Assembly (NCBI RefSeq): GCF_022133705.1
Contig: NZ_JAKNHJ010000020.1
Coordinates: 1-43,615, forward strand
Source of the DNA: Varibaculum cambriense
GTDB taxonomy: Bacteria > Actinomycetota > Actinomycetes > Actinomycetales > Actinomycetaceae
DNA length: 43,615 nt
Reading direction: 5' to 3'
Part shown: positions 8,376 to 15,669 of the stretch, piece by piece
Layout of the letters: the number at the start of each line of letters is the position of its first letter
Position numbering within the stretch: position 1 is the stretch's first letter
Program-made: the position numbers and the translations under genes
Notes under the pieces: generated by a model
Database searches by the model: none
The model's input: only the letters and a program-made list of their open reading frames with translations
Told to the model about the DNA's origin: nothing

Positions 8376-10559
8376 CTAGTCTTCTTTAGGACGCAACCAG
8401 AGGCACCCCAAGGGCGGTACCCTTAGCTCTACCGAATAGGGGCGGCCATTCCACTCCATATCTTCGGCAGATACCTGACCTAAGTTGGTGACCCCGGAGC
8501 CGCCATACTTGGCGTCATCGGTGTTAATAATTTCTTCCCACTCCCCGCCGTCGGGTAGTCCTACTCGGTAGCCTTCGTGGGGATTACCTGCGAAGTTACA
8601 GATACACACCATCTTGTGTTCGCGTCCGCGATCATCACGGGACTTGCGTACATAAGAGATCACGTTGTGTTCGGAATCGTTGGATTCGATCCATTCAAAC
8701 CCGGTGTGTTCGTCATCCCACAATGCCGGATCGGTGGTGTAGATCTGGTTCAAGTCCCGTACCAGTGCTTGCACCCCTTGGTTGCGCTCGTCATCTAGCA
8801 AGAACCAATCTAGGGAACGATTCGCATCCCACTCGGCGCCTTGGGCGAACTCGCCGCCCATGAACAGCAGCTGCTTACCTGGGTGTGACCATTGATAGGC
8901 GTAAAGGGAACGTACCCCCGCCAGTTGCCGCCAGTAGTCACCTGGCTGCTTGGCCAGAATCGAACCCTTGCCGTAGACGACCTCGTCATGAGACAGCGGT
9001 AAAATATAGTGCTCCGAGAACGCATACACCAGGGAGAACGTGAGTTCGCCGTGGTGCCAAGACCGGTTTACTGGGTCTTCACGCAGGTAACGCAAAGTAT
9101 CGTTCATCCAACCCATATTCCACTTCAAACCGAAGCCCAAGCCCCCGGCATCGGTAGGAGCAGTTACCCCTGGCCAAGCTGTAGACTCTTCTGCAATCAT
9201 GCAGATGCCCGGATATAGGCGGTAGCAGGTGGCATTGGTTTCCTGGAGGAAAGAAATCGCTTCCAGGTTTTCGCGTCCGCCATACTGGTTTGGATGCCAC
9301 TGGCCTTCTTCGCGGGAATAATCCAGGTAAAGCATGGAGGCCACCGCGTCGACCCGCAAACCATCGATATGGAATTCATCCAACCAGTAAAGAGCGTTGG
9401 CCACCAGGAAGTTTCGTACCTCGTTGCGACCAAAGTTGAAAATCAAGGTCCCCCAATCGGGTTGTTCCCCGCGGGTGGGATCCGGATGTTCATAGAGTTT
9501 GGTGCCATCAAAGTCGGCGAGCGCAAACTGGTCTTTGGGGAAATGGCCGGGAACCCAGTCCATGATCACCCCGATTCCCGCCTGGTGCAGTTTATCTACC
9601 AGGTAGCGGAAATCATCGGGAGTACCATAGCGGGACGAGGGCGCATAGTAGCCGCTCTGCTGGTAACCCCAGGAACCATAGAAGGGATGCTCGGAAACTG
9701 GCATCATTTCTACGTGAGTAAAGCCCATATCTTTGACGTAGGTAACCAGATCGTCAGCCAAATCCCGATAGTGGGTGTCATAAGACCAGGATCCGATATG
9801 CATCTCATAGACCGACATGGGGGAGTTATGGGGATTAGTTTTTGCCCGCTTGTCCATCCACTCTTGGTCTTCCCACTGGTGGTGTTTATCGGTAACTACC
9901 GAGGCCGTCAAGGGAGGAATCTCGCAGGCGCGCGCCATCGGGTCGGCTTTTTGTTGCCAGGTGCCATCCGGTCTTAAAATCTCGAACTTGTAGCGAGCCC
10001 CAATTTCTACGTCCGGGATAAACAATTCCCAGACCCCGGAAGAACCGAGGGAACGCATCGAGGAGGTCTCCCCGTCCCAATAGTTAAAGTCACCCACTAC
10101 CCGCACCGCTTGGGCGTTCGGTGCCCAGACTGCGAAGGATGCCCCCTTGGTTTGCCCCATCTCGGTTTCATAGGTGCGCAGGTGAGCTCCCAGCACTTCC
10201 CAAAGTCGCTCGTGACGCCCCTCAGAAATCAGGTAAAGGTCGAATTCGCCAACGGTGGGCAGGTAACGGTAACCGTCATCTAGCTCTGTGGTTTCTTCCC
10301 CATAGGTGGTGCGCACCCGGTAATCAGGGATTTCGGTGCCGTCAAGGACTGTCACCCAAATGCCATCTTGCTCATGGGTGGCGGGGAATGTGCCCTTGGG
10401 AGTGATGATCTCTACCGCATCTGCCAGGTGGGCAACGGTGCGGATAGTTACGGAATCTTCCCCCACGTGGGTGCCGAGCACCGAATGGGGGTCAAAATAG
10501 CGTCCGTGGGCAACGTTAGCAAGGACGTCTGGATCTACAGGTACAGGTTTTGCGTTCAT
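8376..10559 (-). CDS. glgB: 1,4-alpha-glucan branching enzyme
   Basis: This 727-residue enzyme makes alpha-1,6 branches in glycogen-like glucan. It has the long actinobacterial form: an N-terminal beta-sandwich module (about residues 1-120), a CBM48 module (about 125-240, with FAVWAPNAQAVRVVGDFN), the GH13 barrel and a C-terminal sheet domain. The catalytic nucleophile Asp lies in DGLRVDAVASM (about 403), the acid/base Glu in MIAEESTAWPGV (about 456) and the transition-state His-Asp in LPLSHDEVVYGK (about 524). It lies apart from the glgE-treS-mak operon but should act on the same polymer. The start ATG has GAGG unusually close to it. The gene is intact and the assignment is secure. Confidence 0.97.
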   Translation of the reverse strand: MNAKPVPVDPDVLANVAHGRYFDPHSVLGTHVGEDSVTIRTVAHLADAVEIITPKGTFPATHEQDGIWVTVLDGTEIPDYRVRTTYGEETTELDDGYRYLPTVGEFDLYLISEGRHERLWEVLGAHLRTYETEMGQTKGASFAVWAPNAQAVRVVGDFNYWDGETSSMRSLGSSGVWELFIPDVEIGARYKFEILRPDGTWQQKADPMARACEIPPLTASVVTDKHHQWEDQEWMDKRAKTNPHNSPMSVYEMHIGSWSYDTHYRDLADDLVTYVKDMGFTHVEMMPVSEHPFYGSWGYQQSGYYAPSSRYGTPDDFRYLVDKLHQAGIGVIMDWVPGHFPKDQFALADFDGTKLYEHPDPTRGEQPDWGTLIFNFGRNEVRNFLVANALYWLDEFHIDGLRVDAVASMLYLDYSREEGQWHPNQYGGRENLEAISFLQETNATCYRLYPGICMIAEESTAWPGVTAPTDAGGLGFGLKWNMGWMNDTLRYLREDPVNRSWHHGELTFSLVYAFSEHYILPLSHDEVVYGKGSILAKQPGDYWRQLAGVRSLYAYQWSHPGKQLLFMGGEFAQGAEWDANRSLDWFLLDDERNQGVQALVRDLNQIYTTDPALWDDEHTGFEWIESNDSEHNVISYVRKSRDDRGREHKMVCICNFAGNPHEGYRVGLPDGGEWEEIINTDDAKYGGSGVTNLGQVSAEDMEWNGRPYSVELRVPPLGCLWLRPKED

Positions 10560-10711
10560 GCCTCTAGCGTGTCACGAATCGCCCAATAATTCTTTAGAAT
10601 AACGCCCCGATTTCCAATTATTTTTTCACCCCGAGTTCCAGCAGCGTGCATAGCTTAATGTCATCTGGTTTTATTATTCGGGGCTGGCTCGGTAAAAGCA
10701 CTCCGGCTAAA

Positions 10712-10877
10712 GCGCGGGGGAGAAGTTTTTCCTCCTGCCCAAAATCTAAAAAGCTGTGGCTTTTTAGATTTGCTTATTAAGCCCGGGAAAAGTTCTGATT
10801 TATAACCAGGTATCCGAAAATTAGTCTTGCGATTACTAAGCTGTCTAGCCTGCTCGGATAAAACTTCTCCCCCACGC
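10712..10877. repeat. Nested-palindrome intergenic element, copy 2
   Basis: The outer arms GCGCGGGGGAGAAGTTTT (10712-10729) and AAAACTTCTCCCCCACGC (10860-10877) pair throughout except one wobble. This copy lies in the opposite orientation to copy 1: TTTCCTCCTGCCCAA follows the left arm and CTGCTCGGATAAAA (in part GCCTGCTCGG) precedes the right. The inner hairpin AAATCTAAAAAG / CTTTTTAGATTT (10742-10771) has a sequence unrelated to the inner hairpin of copies 1, 3 and 4 but occupies the same place. The interior is about 60 bases longer than in copy 1. Confidence 0.8.
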
Positions 10878-10924
10878 AAGGGGCACAGCTTGTGCGGGAT
10901 TTTCGCAAGGTACGTACTGAGCGT

Positions 10925-11027
10925 GCAGGGGCGGATTTATGCCGCAGGGTAGGCTCCGGGCACTAAATCCGTGAAAATGCCAGAGCATTTTCCGGATTTC
11001 GGGGCGAGAGGCAAAATCCGCCCCTGC
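10925..11027. repeat. Nested-palindrome intergenic element, divergent family
   Basis: Outer arms GCAGGGGCGGATTT (10925-10938) and AAATCCGCCCCTGC (11014-11027) are perfectly complementary over 14 bp. Inside is a hairpin of AAATCCgtGAAAATGC and GCATTTTCcGGATTT (10965-10999) with a CAGA loop. The design equals that of the other elements (G-rich outer arm ending in TTT, offset inner hairpin) but the sequence, including the spacer segments, is different. It lies just downstream of gabD. Confidence 0.75.
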
Positions 11028-11062
11028 GGTCGGAATCTAGTGGTGACGTAGGTGGGGAAAGG

Positions 11063-12532
11063 TTACCAATCGAGGCTGAAGTATTGCACCTCTTGGAACT
11101 CCCTAATCCCTTCGCGGGCGCCCTCGCGACCAATCCCGGATTGCTTTACTCCCCCAAAGGGGGCGGCGGGATCGGAAACCAGGCCGCGGTTTACTCCGAT
11201 CATTCCGGCTTCGATTCTTTCCGCTAAATGCAGCGCCCAGTTCAGGTCGCCGTAAACGTAGGAGGCCAGTCCCATTTCGGTGCCATTTACCATTTTGAGG
11301 AGTTCATCCTCGTCTGCATATTCCTTAATGGGGGCGAGGGGCCCGAAGATTTCGTTTTGTAGTAGGGGAGAGTCGGCGCGGGGTACTTCGATCACTGTGG
11401 GTGCCACGAAGTATCCGGCTAGATCCTGGGGGAGGGGTGCTTGCGCCAGGACTTTTGCTCCTTGGTCTTGGGCGGACGAGAGTAGCTCGTTCATCCTTTG
11501 CTTTGCTTTTTCGTTAACTACCGTGCCGATTTCGGTTTCTGGATCTAGTCCCGCGCCTACTTTCAGAGCTTCTACCCGCTGGCATAGCTTTTTCGTGAAC
11601 TCTTCTTTAATGTCTTTGTGCAGGTAGATCCGGTTAGCGGCGGTGCAGGCTTGACCGCCGTTGCGGAACTTGGCAACCATCAGCCCTTCGATAGCGGCGT
11701 CTACATCGGCGGTAGCGCCTACTACGAAGGCCGCGTTTCCGCCTAGTTCCATAGCGGTGTTCACTACCCGGGGAGCGGCCAGCCCCAGCAGGGTGCGTCC
11801 TACCGGGGTAGAGCCGGTGAAGGACACTAGGCGTACTCGAGGATCGGCTAGCCAGGTATTGGATATTTCGGCAGAGTGGCGCGAAGGCACCAGGTTTACT
11901 ACCCCGTCTGGCACGCCGGCCTCTTTTAGGATGCGCATAATGGCCAGGGCGGTTAAGGGGGTTTCGGAGGCTGGTTTCAGCACTACCGCGTTGCCGGCGG
12001 CGAGGGCGGGCGCGATTTTCCGGGTCGCCATGGCGGCCGGGAAATTCCAGGGCGTGATCAGTGCGCATACCCCGACCGGGCGGGCAGTGACCAGGGTGCG
12101 CGAGCCGCCTGCGGGCGGAATCGCATAATCTCCGTCAGAGCGTACAGCTTCTTCGGAGAACCAGCGGAAGAATTCGGCGGCATAGGAGGCTTCGCCCAGA
12201 GAATCGGTGTAGGCTTTACCGTTTTCCCAGCTCATTAAGCTAGCGAGTTCCTTGGAGCAAGCAATCATTAGCTCCCAGGCGCGGCGCAGGATCTCGGCGC
12301 GTTCGCGGGGGGCGCGGGCAGCCCACCCGGGTTGAGCGCTGGCTGCAGCATCGAGAGCAGCACTGGCATCGGCGGCGGTACCCGAGCTTACTTCAGTAAT
12401 CGCGCGAGTGGTGGCGGGATCTATTACCGGGAAGGTTTCCCCGCTCGCGGCTGGCCGGGTCGAGTTGTTAATCCAAATTGCTCTTTGCGGTTCCAAGTCT
12501 GCTACGTACTGCGTTAATTTCTTGCTATCCAT
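11063..12532 (-). CDS. gabD: NAD(P)-dependent succinate-semialdehyde dehydrogenase
   Basis: A 489-residue aldehyde dehydrogenase of the GabD type. It oxidises succinate semialdehyde to succinate, the last step of GABA breakdown. The catalytic Cys is residue 296 in NGGQACTAANR, the general base Glu lies in MELGGNAAFV, and the coenzyme-binding segments ITPWNFPAAM and SFTGSTPVGR are present. The end has the family's PFGGVKQSGIGREGAREG motif. It is full length. The gene sits downstream of glutamate dehydrogenase on the same strand but is separated from it by a strong hairpin, so it probably has its own promoter. A related semialdehyde as substrate cannot be excluded from sequence alone; no GABA aminotransferase lies in the window. 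Confidence 0.88.
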   Translation of the reverse strand: MDSKKLTQYVADLEPQRAIWINNSTRPAASGETFPVIDPATTRAITEVSSGTAADASAALDAAASAQPGWAARAPRERAEILRRAWELMIACSKELASLMSWENGKAYTDSLGEASYAAEFFRWFSEEAVRSDGDYAIPPAGGSRTLVTARPVGVCALITPWNFPAAMATRKIAPALAAGNAVVLKPASETPLTALAIMRILKEAGVPDGVVNLVPSRHSAEISNTWLADPRVRLVSFTGSTPVGRTLLGLAAPRVVNTAMELGGNAAFVVGATADVDAAIEGLMVAKFRNGGQACTAANRIYLHKDIKEEFTKKLCQRVEALKVGAGLDPETEIGTVVNEKAKQRMNELLSSAQDQGAKVLAQAPLPQDLAGYFVAPTVIEVPRADSPLLQNEIFGPLAPIKEYADEDELLKMVNGTEMGLASYVYGDLNWALHLAERIEAGMIGVNRGLVSDPAAPFGGVKQSGIGREGAREGIREFQEVQYFSLDW

Positions 12533-12621
12533 AATCTCTTCTTCTCTTTTCGTTCAGATACCGCTTTTTCTGCGCCCTCGCGCATATTCTATATTCCTAT
12601 TATCAGAGGTGGCAGGAAAAG

Positions 12622-12658
12622 TATCTCCCCCGAGCGGCCGGCCCGCTCGGGGGAGATA
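12622..12658 (-). terminator. Terminator hairpin downstream of gdh
   Basis: TATCTCCCCCGAGCGG and CCGCTCGGGGGAGATA make a perfect 16-bp stem with a 5-base loop. On the minus strand it follows the glutamate dehydrogenase stop by about 40 bases and is itself followed by ACTTTTCC, a short T run, so it reads as the gdh terminator and isolates gabD from gdh. Confidence 0.8.
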
Positions 12659-12699
12659 TGGTTTCACCTCAACGGGCAGATTTTCTGCCTAAGCGTCGA

Positions 12700-13956
12700 T
12701 CACGGGTAGAGACCGCGCCGTTTGTGCGCCTGCAAGACGCGCTCCACCGCCAATACGGTAGCTGCAACCCGCAAGGTCACGCCCTTTTCTTCGGCGTAGG
12801 CTTCAACGTCTTTCCAGGCGGCGGTGATCCGCTGTTCTTCTTCTTTTTGTACCCGCTCTAGCGGCCAGAAGAAGTTGTCGCGTCCTTGTACCCATTCGTA
12901 GTAGGACACGATTACACCACCGGAGTTCGCCAGAATGTCGGGAACTACCATGACGCCTTTTTCGTTTAGGATCTTGTCGGCGGCGGAATCAGTCGGGCCA
13001 TTGGCGCCCTCGACAATAATCTTGGCTTTCACATCGGGAGCATTGTCCTTGGTGAGCACGCCCTCAATGGCGGCCGGTACCACTACGTCGACGTCCAGCA
13101 GTAGCAGCTGGGAGGCATCCATGGGTTCGGCACCGGGGAAGCCTACGACTTTGCCCTTTTCGTCAACGTATTCGCCCAGAGCCTTGGTGTCGATACCGTC
13201 GGCGTTGTAGATGGCGCCGAAGATATCGGAGATGGCGACTACTTTGCCGCCGCGACGCTGCGCGATTTCGGCAGCTCCGCGCCCAACTTTACCGAAGCCT
13301 TGGATCGCCAGGGAGGCGTCCGCGAATTTAATGCCCTTTTTCTTCAGAGCGGCTTCTACCATGATTACTACGCCCAGGGAGGTCGCTTCTGCGCGCCCCA
13401 AAGATCCGCCGAGAGAAACCGGTTTACCAGTACAAATCCCGGGGACGGTGTAGCCTTGGAACTGCGAATAGGTGTCCATGATCCAGGCCATGGTCTGTTC
13501 GTTAGTGCCTACGTCCGGGGCGGGAACGTCCTTTTCTGGGCCGATAATCGGCAGAATCTCGGAAATATAGCGGCGAGTTACCCGCTCTAGTTCGGCCTGG
13601 GAATACTTGCTGGGGTCAATAGTGACCCCGCCTTTAGCTCCGCCATAGGGCAAATTCACTAGGGCGCATTTCCAGGTCATCCACATGGATAGGGCGCGAA
13701 CTTCGTCAATATCGACGTGTTCGTTGTAGCGGATGCCGCCTTTGGCTGGTCCGCGCGTCAAGTTGTGTTGTACCCGGTAGCCGTGCAGTACCTCATGGGT
13801 GCCGTCATCGCGACGAATCGGAATCGAAACGCTCATTTCACGGCGCGGCGAAGCAAGCATCTCGTAGTCGCCCTCGGAAAATCCCAGGATTTTCTGGGCT
13901 TCCCGCAGCTGATTCTTCGCGTCCTCATAGGGATTCGGTTTGTAATCCTCGGACAT
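12700..13956 (-). CDS. gdhA: Glu/Leu/Phe/Val family dehydrogenase (glutamate dehydrogenase)
   Basis: The 418-residue protein matches the hexameric glutamate dehydrogenases of the roughly 420-residue class. The catalytic Lys lies in NLPYGGAKGGVTIDP, the substrate-binding segment RGPAKGGIRY is at about residues 70-80, PAPDVGTNEQTMAWIMDTYS is present, and the Rossmann dinucleotide motif is IQGFGKVGRGAAEI. It interconverts glutamate and 2-oxoglutarate plus ammonium in the cytoplasm. GGAGATC stands before ATG 13956. The divergent PucR gene begins about 200 bases away and the gap is full of small palindromes, so PucR control of this gene is likely (inference). The substrate could be another amino acid, but the motifs favour glutamate. 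Confidence 0.92.
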   Translation of the reverse strand: MSEDYKPNPYEDAKNQLREAQKILGFSEGDYEMLASPRREMSVSIPIRRDDGTHEVLHGYRVQHNLTRGPAKGGIRYNEHVDIDEVRALSMWMTWKCALVNLPYGGAKGGVTIDPSKYSQAELERVTRRYISEILPIIGPEKDVPAPDVGTNEQTMAWIMDTYSQFQGYTVPGICTGKPVSLGGSLGRAEATSLGVVIMVEAALKKKGIKFADASLAIQGFGKVGRGAAEIAQRRGGKVVAISDIFGAIYNADGIDTKALGEYVDEKGKVVGFPGAEPMDASQLLLLDVDVVVPAAIEGVLTKDNAPDVKAKIIVEGANGPTDSAADKILNEKGVMVVPDILANSGGVIVSYYEWVQGRDNFFWPLERVQKEEEQRITAAWKDVEAYAEEKGVTLRVAATVLAVERVLQAHKRRGLYP

Positions 13957-14005
13957 ATGTTTTGATCTCCTTTAAGGTTTTCAATTGGGGACTGACCTTA
14001 GATTT

Positions 14006-14042
14006 TCCTGACTGACAGGAATCATATAGGACGATTGTCGTC
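14006..14042. promoter_or_regulatory. Dyads in the gdh/pucR divergent promoter region
   Basis: Two inverted repeats lie 50-86 bases upstream of the gdh start: TCCTG-ACTGA-CAGGA (14006-14020) and GACGA-TTG-TCGTC (14030-14042). Both sit between the divergently read gdh and pucR genes, the expected place for regulator binding. Neither matches a consensus I know; the role is inferred from position and symmetry. Confidence 0.45.
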
Positions 14043-14124
14043 ATTGCTAAGGTAGTCAGCGCCCCATCACCTCCGTTTTGAGCGGCGGTAACTGCAGTCT
14101 ATCTAGGACGAAAGTCAGGGGTAA

Positions 14125-14172
14125 ATATGCAATATGCATAAATTGTGGAGGCATAATGTGCATAATGTATAT
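14125..14172. promoter_or_regulatory. Tandem ATATGCA / GCATAATGT repeats at the pucR start
   Basis: ATATGCA occurs twice back to back (around 14125-14138), and GCATAATGT occurs twice in tandem (14151-14168), the second pair overlapping the pucR ribosome site and GTG start. Repeats over the start of a regulator gene suggest autoregulation; this is inference. Confidence 0.4.
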
Positions 14173-15669
14173 ATGATTACCGTGCAGGCGCTCTTGGGGC
14201 GGCCGCATTTACACATTCAATCCCTGTGGTGTCCGAATCCCTCGGCGAAGCTGCGCTGGGTGGCGACCTCGGAACAGATAAATCCCGCTACTTTCTTAGA
14301 GGGAAACGAGTTGTTGCTGACCACTTCCGCGGGGAATCCGAAAGGGGCATCGGGCTGGTTGGAGTATGCCCAGCGCCTGGTGACTGGGGGGATTACTACC
14401 CTAGGATTTGGCCTGGGGGTCAGCCACGATACCGTTCCTCCGCTACTGGTACAGGCAGCCCGAAAAACTGGTCTTAATCTGATTGAGGTTGCCCCCGATC
14501 AATCTTTTGTCGCACTTTCGCAAGAAGTCGCGCAGATGATCGAGGTCGAAGCCACCTCGGGGAAATATAAACTGACGGCTTTGCAGCAGCGCCTGATCCA
14601 AGCATCTGCGCAGCCGCGCAGTATAGACACGATTACCAGGGAGCTAGCGCGGGGGATTGGCGCGCGGGTAATTATCAGAGATAAGGTGGGCAGGGTAGTA
14701 GCCCAAGCGGCCGCACCCACGTTGCCTGCCGATTTAGGGGAGTTTTCAGAACAGTCTTGGGAGAGATTTTCCGCCAATACGGCGCAGCTTTCCTTTGAAA
14801 CTGAGGAAGGCTACTGTCTTTTCACTCCGATAAATGCCCTCGGGCAGGAAACCGCTTGGCTACAAGCCTGTTGGAGCGTGTTTCCCCAGCCGTGGCAGCA
14901 GCAGGCCCTTTCGCAGGCGGGGCTGTTAGTCGCCTCGGCGTTAGCTAATTTCCGCTTTGTTGCCTCCTATCATGGGCGCCTATTGCAACGGGCATTTGAA
15001 CTGTTACTTTCTGGGGAGCTGGGGGCGGCGCAGATTCTAACCGAGATGGCGTTTCCGCTCTCTCGCCCGCTGAGCGGACGCTATGTGCCGGTAGTAGTGG
15101 CCGGGGAGGAGGGAGCCCTGCGGGCTTTAGCTGCCAGAGTGGAGCGGGCAGTCACTAAAACTATGCCTCCGCCGCTGTGGCGTTTTGGCGCCGAAAATCT
15201 GGAAATGGCGATTCCGGTAGCGGCACTGCCGCTAACTTTGTCGAACTTCTCTCGCAAAGAATTTTCGGCTCTGCGGGCGGGGGTGGGGCAGGATTACCCG
15301 ATCTCGCGGTTTAATGCCGGCCTAGCGGGGGCACGGCAAGCCTTGCGGCACACCGGAAATACCCAGCCGGTAGCCCGGTGGGAGGAGATTTCCCGTTCCG
15401 GACTATTGCAGGTAATGGGGAGAGAAACGGTAGCGGCGTTTTCTCAGCAGTTCCTGCTGCCCTTACGGGGAGAAGCAGACCTGCTGGCGCTGCTGGAACA
15501 GTATGTTGCCACTAAAGGTAACCGGCAGCAGATGGCCAAGACCCTGGGACTACACCGCAACACCGTGGCTAAGCGGCTAGAAAAACTGCAAAGCAAACTA
15601 GGCGTTAACCTGGCAGAAGCCGGTGCCCAAGCCTCCGCCTGGGTAGCCCTCCAAGGACGCAATTCCTAG
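14158..15669 (+). CDS. PucR family transcriptional regulator
   Basis: The protein, about 503 residues, has the three-part PucR layout: an N-terminal sensor domain (residues about 5-125; LLTTSAGNPKGASGWLEYAQRLVTGG is the typical PucR N-terminal segment), a GGDEF-like middle region, and a C-terminal helix-turn-helix (NRQQMAKTLGLHRNTVAKRLEKLQ, about residues 455-478). Members respond to purines, amino acids or other nitrogen compounds. I chose GTG 14158 because GGAGG (14147-14151) stands six bases before it; ATG 14134 lies before that ribosome site and ATG 14173 is a second option. It is divergent from gdh, which is its likely target. Its stop overlaps that of the convergent surface-protein gene by four bases, with no terminator between. 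Confidence 0.88.
   Translation: MHNVYMITVQALLGRPHLHIQSLWCPNPSAKLRWVATSEQINPATFLEGNELLLTTSAGNPKGASGWLEYAQRLVTGGITTLGFGLGVSHDTVPPLLVQAARKTGLNLIEVAPDQSFVALSQEVAQMIEVEATSGKYKLTALQQRLIQASAQPRSIDTITRELARGIGARVIIRDKVGRVVAQAAAPTLPADLGEFSEQSWERFSANTAQLSFETEEGYCLFTPINALGQETAWLQACWSVFPQPWQQQALSQAGLLVASALANFRFVASYHGRLLQRAFELLLSGELGAAQILTEMAFPLSRPLSGRYVPVVVAGEEGALRALAARVERAVTKTMPPPLWRFGAENLEMAIPVAALPLTLSNFSRKEFSALRAGVGQDYPISRFNAGLAGARQALRHTGNTQPVARWEEISRSGLLQVMGRETVAAFSQQFLLPLRGEADLLALLEQYVATKGNRQQMAKTLGLHRNTVAKRLEKLQSKLGVNLAEAGAQASAWVALQGRNS

Larger units (their letters stand above)
10560..11062. other. 503-base intergenic region occupied by palindromic elements
   Basis: No gene is supported here. The stretch between gabD (3' end) and glgB (5' end) is mostly taken up by two palindromic elements at 10712-10877 and 10925-11027, described separately. 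The remaining 150 bases next to glgB (10560-10711) would have to hold the glgB promoter; I see no clear -35/-10 pair. Confidence 0.7.

Noticed and set aside
9294-9977. 227-residue plus-strand frame
   Set aside because: It is antisense to glgB with no recognisable domain; long antisense frames are usual in GC-rich genes.
10661-10879. 72-residue frame on the minus strand
   Set aside because: It lies wholly within palindromic copy 2 and owes its openness to the repeat.
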